Of a DNA stretch of 64,000 nt, positions 9,536 through 17,490 are shown piece by piece. The DNA is from JBJMLO01 sp045805265 (GTDB lineage: Bacteria; Actinomycetota; UBA4738; JACQTL01), in assembly GCA_045805265.1 (NCBI GenBank), contig JBJMLO010000027.1, positions 14,108-78,107 on the forward strand. Direction: 5' to 3'. The position numbers were made by a program, and so were the translations under genes. Each line of letters starts with the position of its first letter. The stretch's first letter is position 1. Under the pieces are notes generated by a model. That model was given only the letters and a program-made list of their open reading frames with translations, made no database searches and was not told the origin of the DNA.

Positions 9536-9564
9536 GAAGGGCGGAGGAGGAGGGCGGCATCGGA

Positions 9565-10413
9565 TTGTCGGAGCACCCAAGCGAGGCGAGCCCGGCCATC
9601 GGTGCGCCACCCGACCGACTCGTCGCCTCGCTGGCCCTCGGCGTGATCGCGGGCTTTCTTTCCGGCATGTTCGGCGTCGGGGGCGGCATCGTCATCGTCC
9701 CGGGCCTCGTCCTGCTGATGCGTATGGACCAGCGCCTCGCCCATGGCACCTCGCTCGCGGCGGCCCTTCCCATCTCGATGGCCGCGACCGTGGGGTTCGC
9801 TGCGAGTGGCAACATCGACTGGGTGGCGGCGCTTCCGATCCTGCTCGGAGGCGCAACCGGTGCTCTGATCGGAGTTCGCGCCCTGCAGCGAGTCCCCCTC
9901 CAGGGTCTGCGGCTCGGGTTCGCGGCCGTCCTCGCCGCTTCAGCCGTTCGCTTGCTCATCACGCTGGCCCCGGCCCACGCGCACGCGCAGACGAGTCTCC
10001 TGAGCCTGGTTGGCCTCGTGGCGCTGGGCCTCGCGTCGGGCGTGTTGGCGGGCCTGATGGGCGTGGGTGGCGGGATCGTGATCGTCCCGGCGCTGCTCCT
10101 GGAATGGGGGCTCTCGGCACCGGTGGCCAAGGGGACCTCCCTGGTGGTCATCATCGGAACCGCCCTCGTGGCCACGATTCAGAACAGCCGGAAGCGCAAC
10201 GTCGACCTCCGCCTCGCGCTTCGCGTCGGCCTGGCGGGAGTGGGAGCCTCGTTCGCCGGCTCGCTCATCGCCGCGCACCTGACGGGTGCCCTGGCGAACG
10301 ACCTGTTCGCGGCGCTCCTGATCCTGGTGGCCCTGCGGCTCGTGCTGGTCGCGAGGTCGATGCGGAAGAAGGAGCGGCTCGGCAAGCGACTGGAACCCGT
10401 CGAACGAACGTAG
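9565..10413 (+). CDS. TauE/SafE (TSUP) family anion/sulfonate exporter
   Basis: 282 residues and about eight hydrophobic segments in two homologous halves. Each half carries the family's glycine signature: FLSGMFGVGGGIVIVPGL near the N-terminus and GLMGVGGGIVIVPALL at mid-protein. TSUP proteins export sulfite, sulfoacetate or other organic anions in characterised cases. The frame is open upstream to 9421, but operator S1 lies there; the TTG at 9565 has a strong GGAGGAGGAGGG site (9543-9553) at good spacing and is chosen. It is divergent from the cyclase and convergent with the SDR at 10425. S1 suggests co-control with cluster 1. The substrate is not deducible. Confidence 0.8.
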   Translation: MSEHPSEASPAIGAPPDRLVASLALGVIAGFLSGMFGVGGGIVIVPGLVLLMRMDQRLAHGTSLAAALPISMAATVGFAASGNIDWVAALPILLGGATGALIGVRALQRVPLQGLRLGFAAVLAASAVRLLITLAPAHAHAQTSLLSLVGLVALGLASGVLAGLMGVGGGIVIVPALLLEWGLSAPVAKGTSLVVIIGTALVATIQNSRKRNVDLRLALRVGLAGVGASFAGSLIAAHLTGALANDLFAALLILVALRLVLVARSMRKKERLGKRLEPVERT

Positions 10414-10424
10414 GCAGGGCGGAC

Positions 10425-11207
10425 TCAGCCCACCTGCCACCCGCCGTCGACGACCAGGGCTTGACCCGTGACGTAGGCGCTCAGGTCCGAGGCGAGGTAG
10501 AGGTAGGCATTGGCGAGCTCGTCCATCCGGCCGAGCCGCTGCATCGGGATTCGCGACCGGAGGACGTCGATGACCGCCTCGGGCGTCCTCCCGGTGAGGG
10601 CAGCTCGCTCGCGTGCGAGCTGGGACATCATGTCCGTGTCGATCTGGCCGGGGCACACGGCGTTGACCATGACCCCGTGGGGCGCGAGCTCCGCGGCGAG
10701 CGATTGCATCAGGCCGATCATTCCGAACTTCGAGGCGGAATAGGCTCCGTTCTCCACACCCCCCCTGAGGCCGAAGAGCGAGGACGTGAGGATGAGACGG
10801 CCTCCCTCCGACTGCTCGACGAGGCGTCTCGCGAACACCTTGCACGTGACGAACGAGCCCGTGAGGTTGACGTCGATCACCCGTCGCCATGCATCGACGT
10901 CCATGTCCAGCACGTGCTGCAGGAGGAGCACGCCCGCGTTGGCAACCGCACAGTCGATCCGGCCGAACCGTTCCGCGATGGCGGTCGCCGCGGCTTCCAT
11001 CGCCGCGGGGTCCGTGACATCGGCGGTGACGGCGACGGCAGGCCGCCCCGAATCCGCGATCGAAGCGGCTGCCCGTTCCACGGCCTCGGAGGCGATGTCG
11101 ATGAGCGCGACGGACGCGCCCTGTTCGGCGTACGCCCGCGCCACGGCGAAGCCGATGCCCTGGCCCGCTCCGGTCACCACGGCGACCTTGCCCTCGAGCA
11201 GCCCCAC
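10425..11207 (-). CDS. short-chain dehydrogenase/reductase
   Basis: 260 residues, classical SDR: TGAGQGIG cofactor loop, NAGV, catalytic Ser in LTSSLFG and YSASK. An acidic residue after the second strand (LIDIASEA) points to NAD(H) rather than NADP(H). The GTG at 11207 is preferred over an upstream GTG because GGAGAGGGG sits six bases before it. It is the last gene of the minus-strand unit with the split transketolase, 30 bp after it, so it probably oxidises or reduces a hydroxy/keto intermediate of that pathway. The specific substrate is unknown; annotation as '3-oxoacyl-ACP reductase' would be only by default. Confidence 0.85.
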   Translation of the reverse strand: MGLLEGKVAVVTGAGQGIGFAVARAYAEQGASVALIDIASEAVERAAASIADSGRPAVAVTADVTDPAAMEAAATAIAERFGRIDCAVANAGVLLLQHVLDMDVDAWRRVIDVNLTGSFVTCKVFARRLVEQSEGGRLILTSSLFGLRGGVENGAYSASKFGMIGLMQSLAAELAPHGVMVNAVCPGQIDTDMMSQLARERAALTGRTPEAVIDVLRSRIPMQRLGRMDELANAYLYLASDLSAYVTGQALVVDGGWQVG

Positions 11208-11237
11208 GTCGTTCCCCTCTCCGCCCACGCCGCCGGG

Positions 11238-12350
11238 TCAGTGGGCCGGAAGCGCCACCTCGGTCGCGCGACTCGATCGGGCCCGGACCGCGGCGAGCGC
11301 GGCGGCTCGATCCTCGGCGGTCCAGAGCGGCGAGCCGGCGCGCCGCGCCACGAGCGCCCCGGACTGGACCAGGTCGAGGACCCGGTGAACCACGGTCGCG
11401 ATCCCGTTGCCGTCGAGGCCGTAGTACTCGTACAGGTGGGTCGGCGAACCGATGATCGCGTACTCGTCGTAGAACCCGTGTCGGTAGATCGGCGTGGACA
11501 CCGCGGCGTCGGCGACGGCCTCCGTGACCATGCTCCCCAGGCCGCCGAGGACGTTGTGCTCCTCCACCGTGACGACCGCCCCGTGGGCAGCGGCGAGCTC
11601 GGCGAGCGCCGAGTTCGGGAACGGCTTGAGCGTGTGGACGTCGACGACCGTGCTCCCGATCCCCGCTTCCTCGAGGCGTTCGGCCGCATCCAGGGCCTCC
11701 TGGACCATCACGCCGGTCGCCGCGATCAGGACGTTGGCGCCCCTCCGGAGGACGGTCGGCGCACCGGGGGCGAGCGTCGCATCGTCCGGGTAGACGGGGG
11801 TCTCGCGCCCCCGGCCGAAGCGCATGTAGATCGGGCCGGGCACCTCGACGGTCGAACGGATCAACGCGGCGGCGCTGTTGCCGTCGCACGGCGAGAGGAC
11901 CATGAGGTTGGCGACCGCACGCACGGCCGAGATGTCCTCCGTGGCGTGGTGGGAGACCGCGAAGAAGCCGCAGGCCACGCCCGCATGCGTCGCCAGGACC
12001 CGCACCGCCATGTTCGGATAAGCCATGTCCGTCCTGATGTTCTCGAGGCACATGAGACCGGAGAACGAGGCGAACGTGCCGACGTAGGGGAGGAGCCCGC
12101 AGGACGCCATGCCGGCCGCGGCCGCCATCATGTTCCGCTCGGAGATCCCGAACTGGAAGAATCGCTTCGGGTGCCTGGCCTCGAACTCCGAGAGCTGGGT
12201 CGAGACCTTCAGATCGGCCGAGGCCGCGACGATCCGGTCGTCGTGCTCGGCCAGGTCGGCGAGCGCCACGGCCGGGATCCGGAGCTGGACGTTGCGATTC
12301 TGGTTCGTCAGGCCGTTGAAAGACCGGTCGCTCGCGAGGCTCATCGTCAT
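11238..12350 (-). CDS. split transketolase, C-terminal subunit (pyrimidine-binding and C-terminal domains)
   Basis: 370 residues covering the second half of transketolase. It has the Pyr domain with catalytic Glu in FQFGISERNMMAAAAGMA (activates ThDP), then a C-terminal domain (TGVMVQEALDAAERL). It needs the N-terminal partner encoded immediately upstream: the partner's TGA overlaps this ATG by one base, and an alternative GTG at 12353 gives a 4-bp overlap. Two-subunit transketolases in bacterial catabolic clusters often act on unusual ketoses; one known example is the apulose-4-phosphate enzyme. The donor and acceptor here are unknown. Confidence 0.9.
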   Translation of the reverse strand: MTMSLASDRSFNGLTNQNRNVQLRIPAVALADLAEHDDRIVAASADLKVSTQLSEFEARHPKRFFQFGISERNMMAAAAGMASCGLLPYVGTFASFSGLMCLENIRTDMAYPNMAVRVLATHAGVACGFFAVSHHATEDISAVRAVANLMVLSPCDGNSAAALIRSTVEVPGPIYMRFGRGRETPVYPDDATLAPGAPTVLRRGANVLIAATGVMVQEALDAAERLEEAGIGSTVVDVHTLKPFPNSALAELAAAHGAVVTVEEHNVLGGLGSMVTEAVADAAVSTPIYRHGFYDEYAIIGSPTHLYEYYGLDGNGIATVVHRVLDLVQSGALVARRAGSPLWTAEDRAAALAAVRARSSRATEVALPAH

Positions 12351-13219
12351 CACGCTCCCTCAGAGTGGCCGTACATCGAACGGATCTCCTGGAGGGCTGC
12401 CTCCCGATCCTGGCCCTCCAGGTAGCCGATGTGCCAGTCCGCCTGGTCCTCGATGAACGAGACACCCCGTCCGCCGACGGTCCGCGCGATCACCATGGTG
12501 GGGCGGCCATCCGGCTCGGCGATCCGATGGGAGTCGAAGTCGCGGTACGCCCCGAGCAAGGCCTCCACGTCGTGCCCGTCCACCTGGATGACACGCCACC
12601 CGAAGGCCGACCATTTCTCGGCGAGCGGCGACAGGTCCATGATCTCCGAGGTCGCACCGTCGACCTGGATGGAATTGCGGTCGGTGACGGCGAGGAGGTG
12701 GGCGAGCCCTCGGTGGGAGGCGTATGCCGCGGCCTCCCAGACTTGCCCCTCGTCCTGCTCGCCGTCGCCCATGACGACCACCACTCGGCTGTCGTATCCC
12801 TGCAGCCGGATCGCCTCGGCCATCCCCGCCCCCGCCGAAAGGCCATGTCCGAGCGACCCGGACGAGAAGTCAACTCCGGGAACCTTCTTCACGTCGGGAT
12901 GGTCCCCCAGGATGCTCCCCAGCTGAGCGAACGTGCCGAGGTGCTCCCGGTCGAAGAACCCGAGGTCGGTGAGGATGGGATACAACGCCGAGACTCCGTG
13001 ACCCTTGCTGAGGATGAATCGGTCGCGCTCGGGCCAGGAGGGCTGGTCGGGACGAACGCGGAGGAAGCCGTAGTACAGGCTGACCAGGATCTCGACCAGG
13101 GAGAAGCTCGACCCGTAGTGCCCACTCCCGGCGACCTCCACCTCCTCCATGACCGCGAGCCGGACGTCCACGCATCGTTGCTGGAGCTCGCCCACGGTCG
13201 GTTGTATCGAGAGCGCCAC
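12350..13219 (-). CDS. split transketolase, N-terminal subunit (PP-binding domain)
   Basis: 289 residues. ThDP/Mg motif VVMGDGEQDEGQ followed by VTDRNSIQ; conserved ILSKGHGVSAL and GSLGHGLSAGAG, which line the active site in transketolases. The GTG at 13219 follows GAGGGGAAC and is chosen; a longer open frame would run through operator S2 (13246-13260), which sits 26 nt upstream of this start. First gene of a unit TK-N, TK-C, SDR. It forms the active enzyme with the downstream subunit: ketose donor plus aldose acceptor, transferring a two-carbon glycolaldehyde unit. Confidence 0.9.
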   Translation of the reverse strand: MALSIQPTVGELQQRCVDVRLAVMEEVEVAGSGHYGSSFSLVEILVSLYYGFLRVRPDQPSWPERDRFILSKGHGVSALYPILTDLGFFDREHLGTFAQLGSILGDHPDVKKVPGVDFSSGSLGHGLSAGAGMAEAIRLQGYDSRVVVVMGDGEQDEGQVWEAAAYASHRGLAHLLAVTDRNSIQVDGATSEIMDLSPLAEKWSAFGWRVIQVDGHDVEALLGAYRDFDSHRIAEPDGRPTMVIARTVGGRGVSFIEDQADWHIGYLEGQDREAALQEIRSMYGHSEGA

Positions 13220-13245
13220 GGTTCCTCCCCTTCGCTCGAAGCCTC

Positions 13246-13260
13246 GCGTATAAAATATCC
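13246..13260 (+). promoter_or_regulatory. palindromic operator S2 upstream of the split transketolase
   Basis: GCGTATAAAATATCC. It shares GCGTATA with S4, keeps the same spacing, and matches the TATACAGTATA palindrome at 8 of 11 positions. It ends 26 nt upstream of the transketolase N-subunit start on the minus strand. It may overlap the -10 element. Confidence 0.5.
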
Positions 13261-13293
13261 CTGAGCACCGGAAGGCCGCAACCGACGCCCGCC

Positions 13294-14064
13294 CTAGACG
13301 GCGGAGTACCCGCCGTCCACGACCACGGACGAGCCGGTCACGTAGCGAGCGGCGGGCGAGGCAAGGAACGTCACGACGTCCGCGACGTCCTCGGGCGTTC
13401 CCTGCCGTCCCGCCGGTATCGAGGACTCGAGGGACTCGAGGGCTGCCTGCCGATCCCGTTGGAATGACCAGTACGGCTCGTTGAACGGCGTGTCGATCCA
13501 TCCCGGGCAGATCGCGTTCACCCGGATCCCGCGGGGGGAGAGCTCGTCCGCGAGGCTACGGACCAGCCCGATCAGCCCGGACTTCGACGCATGGTAGGCG
13601 GGCATGCCGGCGTGTCCGCGGAATGCACCGGTCGACGCGGTGACGATCACGCTCGCGTTGGCCGATCGGAGCAGGTGGGGGAGAGCCGACTGGACGAGGA
13701 GGAACGGTGCCCGCAGGTTCACGGCGAGTGACCGATCCCACTGCTCGACGGTCCAGCGCTCAAGTGGGGCGGAGACCAGGATGCCGGCGCTCACGAAGAC
13801 CACGTCGAGCCGACCCATGGCCTCGACCGCCTGGCCCACGAGCGCCGACACGGAGGGCGGCTGCTCGAGGTCACATGGGAATGCCCATGCCCGCCCCGGC
13901 TGGGGCTCGGCCGCGGCTCGATTCGCCGCCTCTGCCGCGATGTCCCCGAATACGACGTCGTCCCCACGCGCTCGAAAGGCCCGCCCCGAGGCCAGCCCGA
14001 TGCCGCTTGCCCCGCCCGCAACCAGGACGGCGAGCGGGGGGGTCTCGGCCGGATCAGTCCCCAC
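13294..14064 (-). CDS. short-chain dehydrogenase/reductase
   Basis: 256 residues, classical SDR: AGGASGIG, VSAGI in place of the NAG motif, Ser in VTASTG, YHASK, and the C-terminal tail YVTGSSVVVDGG typical of the family. The acidic FGDIA after strand 2 favours NAD(H). The GTG start at 14064 lies inside the end of the GntR gene (11-bp overlap), so it is probably translated with the regulator from the S3 promoter. It is a diverged paralogue of the SDR at 10425; together they may handle successive hydroxyl oxidations in cluster 1. Substrate unknown. Confidence 0.85.
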   Translation of the reverse strand: MGTDPAETPPLAVLVAGGASGIGLASGRAFRARGDDVVFGDIAAEAANRAAAEPQPGRAWAFPCDLEQPPSVSALVGQAVEAMGRLDVVFVSAGILVSAPLERWTVEQWDRSLAVNLRAPFLLVQSALPHLLRSANASVIVTASTGAFRGHAGMPAYHASKSGLIGLVRSLADELSPRGIRVNAICPGWIDTPFNEPYWSFQRDRQAALESLESSIPAGRQGTPEDVADVVTFLASPAARYVTGSSVVVDGGYSAV

Positions 14065-14716
14065 GGGCCCTGATGGCGGTGCTCGCGGCGCTCCTGGTCC
14101 GTTCGATGTGGGCGCTCGCGATCTCCGCGGCCCGGGGGCCGGTGCCCTGGCGGATCGCCTGGAGGAGGTCCCCGTGCTCGCGCACCGAGTGGGCGGCCCG
14201 GACGGGAGCCACCTGGGCGAAATACCAGCGAACCCGCTTCGCGAGGGTTTGCACGAGGGTCTCGAGCAGGGCGTTCCTCGACGCCCGGGCCACGGCCACG
14301 TGGAACTGCTCGTTCAGCCTGGCCAGGGCGGCCATGTCGCCACTGGCCGATCTCGACTCCTGGACCAGCGCATGGAGCGCTTCCAGATCCTGCTCGGAGC
14401 GTCGCTCCGCGGCCAGCGAGGCGGCGCGCGCATCGAGCAGGACCCGGACCTCGAACAGGTCCTCGAGGTCCTCGGGGGTCTGCGCCGGGACGATCGTCTC
14501 GCGGCGCGGGCGGATCTCGAGCCACCCGTTGGCCTGGAGGGCGCGAAGCGCCTCCCGCACCGGGATCCGGCTCACCCGGAAGTGCTCGGCGATCTCGTCC
14601 GCGTGCACGCGCTGGCCGGGGGCGAGTCGGCCATCGATGATGGCCTCCTCCAGCTCCGTGTACAGACGCCCGGTGATCGTCTCTTGCGGCTCGATCTGCG
14701 GGAGGTTCAGGGACAC
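14054..14716 (-). CDS. GntR-family regulator with FCD ligand domain
   Basis: 220 residues. N-terminal winged helix (about 10-75; HADEIAEHFRVSRIPVREAL is the helix-turn-helix, followed by the wing GWLEIRPRR) and an all-helical FCD domain (about 80-215) with the Asp/His metal-carboxylate residues expected of the family (LNEQFHVAVARAS, REHGDLLQAI). FCD ligands are usually organic acids or sugar acids. The GTG at 14716 is chosen; an ATG further upstream would lie within operator S3. It is divergent from the GGT-like gene, with S3 between them, a layout typical of autoregulation. Probable local regulator of cluster 1. Confidence 0.88.
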   Translation of the reverse strand: MSLNLPQIEPQETITGRLYTELEEAIIDGRLAPGQRVHADEIAEHFRVSRIPVREALRALQANGWLEIRPRRETIVPAQTPEDLEDLFEVRVLLDARAASLAAERRSEQDLEALHALVQESRSASGDMAALARLNEQFHVAVARASRNALLETLVQTLAKRVRWYFAQVAPVRAAHSVREHGDLLQAIRQGTGPRAAEIASAHIERTRSAASTAIRARGD

Positions 14717-14734
14717 GGAGCCTCGCTTAGGATA

Positions 14735-14749
14735 TTGCATACAGTATAG
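14735..14749 (+). promoter_or_regulatory. palindromic operator S3 in the GntR/GGT-like divergent promoter
   Basis: TTGCATACAGTATAG, 10 of 11 matches to TATACAGTATA. It lies 18 nt upstream of the GntR start and 54 nt upstream of the GGT-like start. Its position between a GntR gene and the divergent catabolic operon is the usual place for such a regulator's own site. A -10-like TATACT (minus strand) and TATAGT (plus strand) overlap it. Confidence 0.65.
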
Positions 14750-14803
14750 TCCGCTGCCGGTGTCGGACTCCTGCCCCGCCGGTCGAGTTCGGGAGGTTGA
14801 CGA

Positions 14804-16261
14804 GTGGGCCAGAGCCGGCGACCTGGGTGGCCGCGCATCTGGGGCAGGCGAGGCGCGGTGGCGACCGCCCACCCGCTCGCTTCCGCGGCGGCCCAGGAGC
14901 TCTTCTCGATGGGTGGGAACGCCGTCGATGCTGCCGTCGCGGCCCAGGTGGCGCTCGCCGTCCTGGCCCCACAGTCCTGCGGGGTCGGGGGCGACGCGGT
15001 CGGGCTGATCCGTGAACCCACGGGCGAGACGACCGCGTATCTCGGATCGGGGGCTCTGCCCCGGGGGGCGTCCCCGCGGATCGGCGACGACGGGTCGTCG
15101 GTCACCGTTCCCGGAGCCGTCGAGGCGTGGGTCTCGCTCCTCGACCGATTCGGTACCCGAACGCGTGAGGAAGTCCTGGCGCCCGCGGTCCGCCTGGCAG
15201 AGGACGGCATTCGGGTCGGCGGCCGCCTCGTGGCCGCCGTGGACGCGCAGCGAGCCCGGCTGGAACGCGGGGGCGCGTCCGGATGGGCCGTGGTCGCGAC
15301 GGAGATCGGAGCCCTCGCCCGCCAGGCGGAGCTCGGCGCGCTCCTGCGGTCGATCGCGGCCGACGGAGCCGACGCCTTCTACCGAGGACCGATGGCCGCG
15401 GCCGTCGTCGAGGCGGTCAGCCGGGACGGAGGGGGGCTCCAGATGTCGGACCTCGCGGACCACGTCACGTCGTTCGGGGCCCCGGTCCGGCTGTCCAGCC
15501 GGGACCGGGCCGTCCTGATGCCTCCGCCGCCGTCGCAAGCGATCCTGCTGGGCATGGCCCTCCGGGCCTGCGGCGAGGCTGCTCCGGAACCAGGCGCCCG
15601 CCGTGACCATCTGCGGATCGAGTCGATCAAGGCCGCGTTCGAATACCGGGACGATGTGGGCGCGCGACCCGACCTGCTGTCGGTGGACTTGAGGCTCGAT
15701 CCCGCGCGAGTCGCCCCGGCTTCCCGGGCACGGCCCTACCTCCACACCGCCGGGGTGACGGCCGCGGATGCGGATGGGATCGTCGTGGCCGCCCTGGTCA
15801 GCCTGTTCGACGATTTCGGATCGGGGACCTTCGTGCCGGAGGGCGGGTTCGTCCTCAACAACAGGGCGGCGGGGTTCACCCGGGGACCGAATGATCCGAT
15901 GGCGGGTGCCCGGCCGGTGCACACGCTCTCCCCGATCCTCCTCGAGGACGCCGGATCGGTGACCGCGTTCGCCACGCCGGGTGCCGACGGCCAGGTCCAG
16001 ACCCTGCTGCAGGTCCTCGATCGAGACGGCGCCGACTGGGCCGATGCGATCGCGGCGCCGCGTTGGCGAAGCGAGGGCCCGAGCCTCCTCGTGGAACGCT
16101 CCCACCCGTACGGGGAGGCCCTTCGATCGCTGGGACACGCGGTGGAACTGGTCGACGACGGGGATCAGCGATTCGGCTCGGTCGTCGTTGCGGGCCGGCG
16201 TGACGGGTTCCCCTTCTCGACGGCGGACTGGAGGCGCGAGTCCTGGGCGGGCGTGACGTGA
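14804..16261 (+). CDS. gamma-glutamyltransferase-like Ntn-hydrolase homologue
   Basis: 485 residues, shorter than typical GGT (about 550), and without a signal peptide. Family landmarks: AVATAHPLASAAA, GGNAVDAAVA, GVGGD, FGSGTFVPEGGFVLNN. The autocleavage site normally reads TTHxxVxD; here the aligned text is HTAGVTAADADG, giving T315 as candidate nucleophile but with the second Thr and the His replaced. The usual NNEMDDF aspartates are also absent (NNRAAGF). It is therefore a GGT paralogue whose substrate is probably not glutathione. GTG start after GGGAGG; its TGA overlaps the next GTG. First gene of the plus-strand importer operon from S3. Confidence 0.8.
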   Translation: MGQSRRPGWPRIWGRRGAVATAHPLASAAAQELFSMGGNAVDAAVAAQVALAVLAPQSCGVGGDAVGLIREPTGETTAYLGSGALPRGASPRIGDDGSSVTVPGAVEAWVSLLDRFGTRTREEVLAPAVRLAEDGIRVGGRLVAAVDAQRARLERGGASGWAVVATEIGALARQAELGALLRSIAADGADAFYRGPMAAAVVEAVSRDGGGLQMSDLADHVTSFGAPVRLSSRDRAVLMPPPPSQAILLGMALRACGEAAPEPGARRDHLRIESIKAAFEYRDDVGARPDLLSVDLRLDPARVAPASRARPYLHTAGVTAADADGIVVAALVSLFDDFGSGTFVPEGGFVLNNRAAGFTRGPNDPMAGARPVHTLSPILLEDAGSVTAFATPGADGQVQTLLQVLDRDGADWADAIAAPRWRSEGPSLLVERSHPYGEALRSLGHAVELVDDGDQRFGSVVVAGRRDGFPFSTADWRRESWAGVT

Positions 16262-17490
16262 TCCAGGGACCCCCGGACTCCGCCCTGGTGGCCGACGCGA
16301 CGGGGTACGTCATGGGGCGCCGGGGAGAACTCCTTGCGCTCTGCGGCGAGCTGGTGGCCGCCCGAAGCGACAACCCGCCCGGCCACACGGGCGGCGTCGC
16401 CGACGTCGTCCGCTCGTTCCTCCAGCGGTCGGGGATCTCCGTCGAGCTCGTCGGCGTCGACCCCGACGCGCCGAACGTGGTCGCCAGGGTGGAAGGCTCC
16501 GCCTCTGGCCCTCATCTCGTGATGAACGCGCACGCCGACACCATCGGTCCCGGCGAGGAAGCGCACTGGACCGTGCCGCCCTTCGAGATGACGAGGCGGG
16601 ACGGCCAGTTGTTCGGTCTGGGCATGGGCAACATGAAGGGCGCCCTGGCCGCCATGTGCCTGGCCCTGGCATGGCTCGCAGAGCACCGGAGCCTCCTTCG
16701 CGGACCGATCTCGCTCACCGTCGTCCCGGACGAGGTGGTGTTCGGCGAGCGCGGCGCGGCCTTTCTCCTCCAGCACCGGCCGGACCTGTATGGCGACGCC
16801 CTCCTGTCGGGGGAGGGCCCAGGAGGCATGGCGCTCGCCGTGGCCGAGAAGGGCGTGGCGTGGTTCGAGCTCACCGCGGTGGGAGCCGCCCGGCAGTCCA
16901 TGCTCGTGAAGGAGGGCGAGACCCCGGTCGCCAGGCTGGCCCGGGCCATCCTGGCCGTGGACGCCCTCAACCGGGACGAGTCGATTCCCCCCGCTGCGAT
17001 CGCGGATCTTGCATTCCAGGCGGAGGCTCTGCGAGTGTCCGCGAACGTGGGTGTCGTCGAGGCGGGAGGGATGCCGAACCAGGTCGCGAGCCGGGCGGTC
17101 GCTCTCGTGGACGTCCGGATTCCTCCGGGACTCTCAGTGGCGAGCCTCGAACAGCGCCTGCGGGAGGCCCTTGGGCCCCGCTCCGGTGTGGCCGTGCGCA
17201 CGCTGAAGGGCTGGGACCCAACCTGGACCGATCCTCGGGAGCCCCTCGCCCGGTGCCTGGTGGATGCGGCCGAGGCCGTCCGGGGCGCGCCCCCGGCGCC
17301 CGTGGTGCGCCTGCCCGCCAGCGATGCCGCCAGGTGGCGACGCTCCGGTGTCCCGGCCGTGTGCTTCGGCCCCCAGCCCACCGCGGTGGCTGGCGTCGAC
17401 GACTACGCCCTCGAGGACGACGTGGCCGACTGCGCGGCGATCTACGCCCTCGCCGCCGCGGCGTTCGGAGGACGGGCCAGCGATGCGTGA
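16258..17490 (+). CDS. M20-family peptidase/deacylase homologue with altered metal site
   Basis: 410 residues with ArgE/DapE-like architecture. First ligands are intact in NAHADTIGPG (H92, D94). The bridging Asp of the usual DMKG is Asn (GMGNMKGAL, N125). The usual catalytic/metal Glu pair reads PDEV (E159, V160). The late His of the family is not evident (GVDDYALEDD). Canonical members hydrolyse N-acyl amino acids, peptides or carbamoyl compounds with two zincs; this one may bind one metal, use a different chemistry or be non-catalytic. GTGA overlap with the GGT-like gene and 8-bp overlap with the ABC ATPase gene, so tightly co-translated. Confidence 0.85.
   Translation: MIQGPPDSALVADATGYVMGRRGELLALCGELVAARSDNPPGHTGGVADVVRSFLQRSGISVELVGVDPDAPNVVARVEGSASGPHLVMNAHADTIGPGEEAHWTVPPFEMTRRDGQLFGLGMGNMKGALAAMCLALAWLAEHRSLLRGPISLTVVPDEVVFGERGAAFLLQHRPDLYGDALLSGEGPGGMALAVAEKGVAWFELTAVGAARQSMLVKEGETPVARLARAILAVDALNRDESIPPAAIADLAFQAEALRVSANVGVVEAGGMPNQVASRAVALVDVRIPPGLSVASLEQRLREALGPRSGVAVRTLKGWDPTWTDPREPLARCLVDAAEAVRGAPPAPVVRLPASDAARWRRSGVPAVCFGPQPTAVAGVDDYALEDDVADCAAIYALAAAAFGGRASDA

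Noticed and set aside
9421..9564. Upstream ATG for the TauE/SafE gene
   Set aside because: The extra 48 residues are polar and non-homologous, and operator S1 and promoter-like DNA lie within them.
8754..12425. 1223-codon plus-strand frame
   Set aside because: Crosses the cyclase, exporter, SDR and transketolase genes in the wrong frame; composition is Arg/Pro/Gly-rich.
9565..14064. Sulfoglycolysis by a sulfo-transketolase route
   Set aside because: A TauE/SafE exporter plus split transketolase hints at it, but no sulfoquinovosidase, SQ isomerase or sulfolactaldehyde enzyme is recognisable and the importer is peptide-class. Kept only as a remote option.
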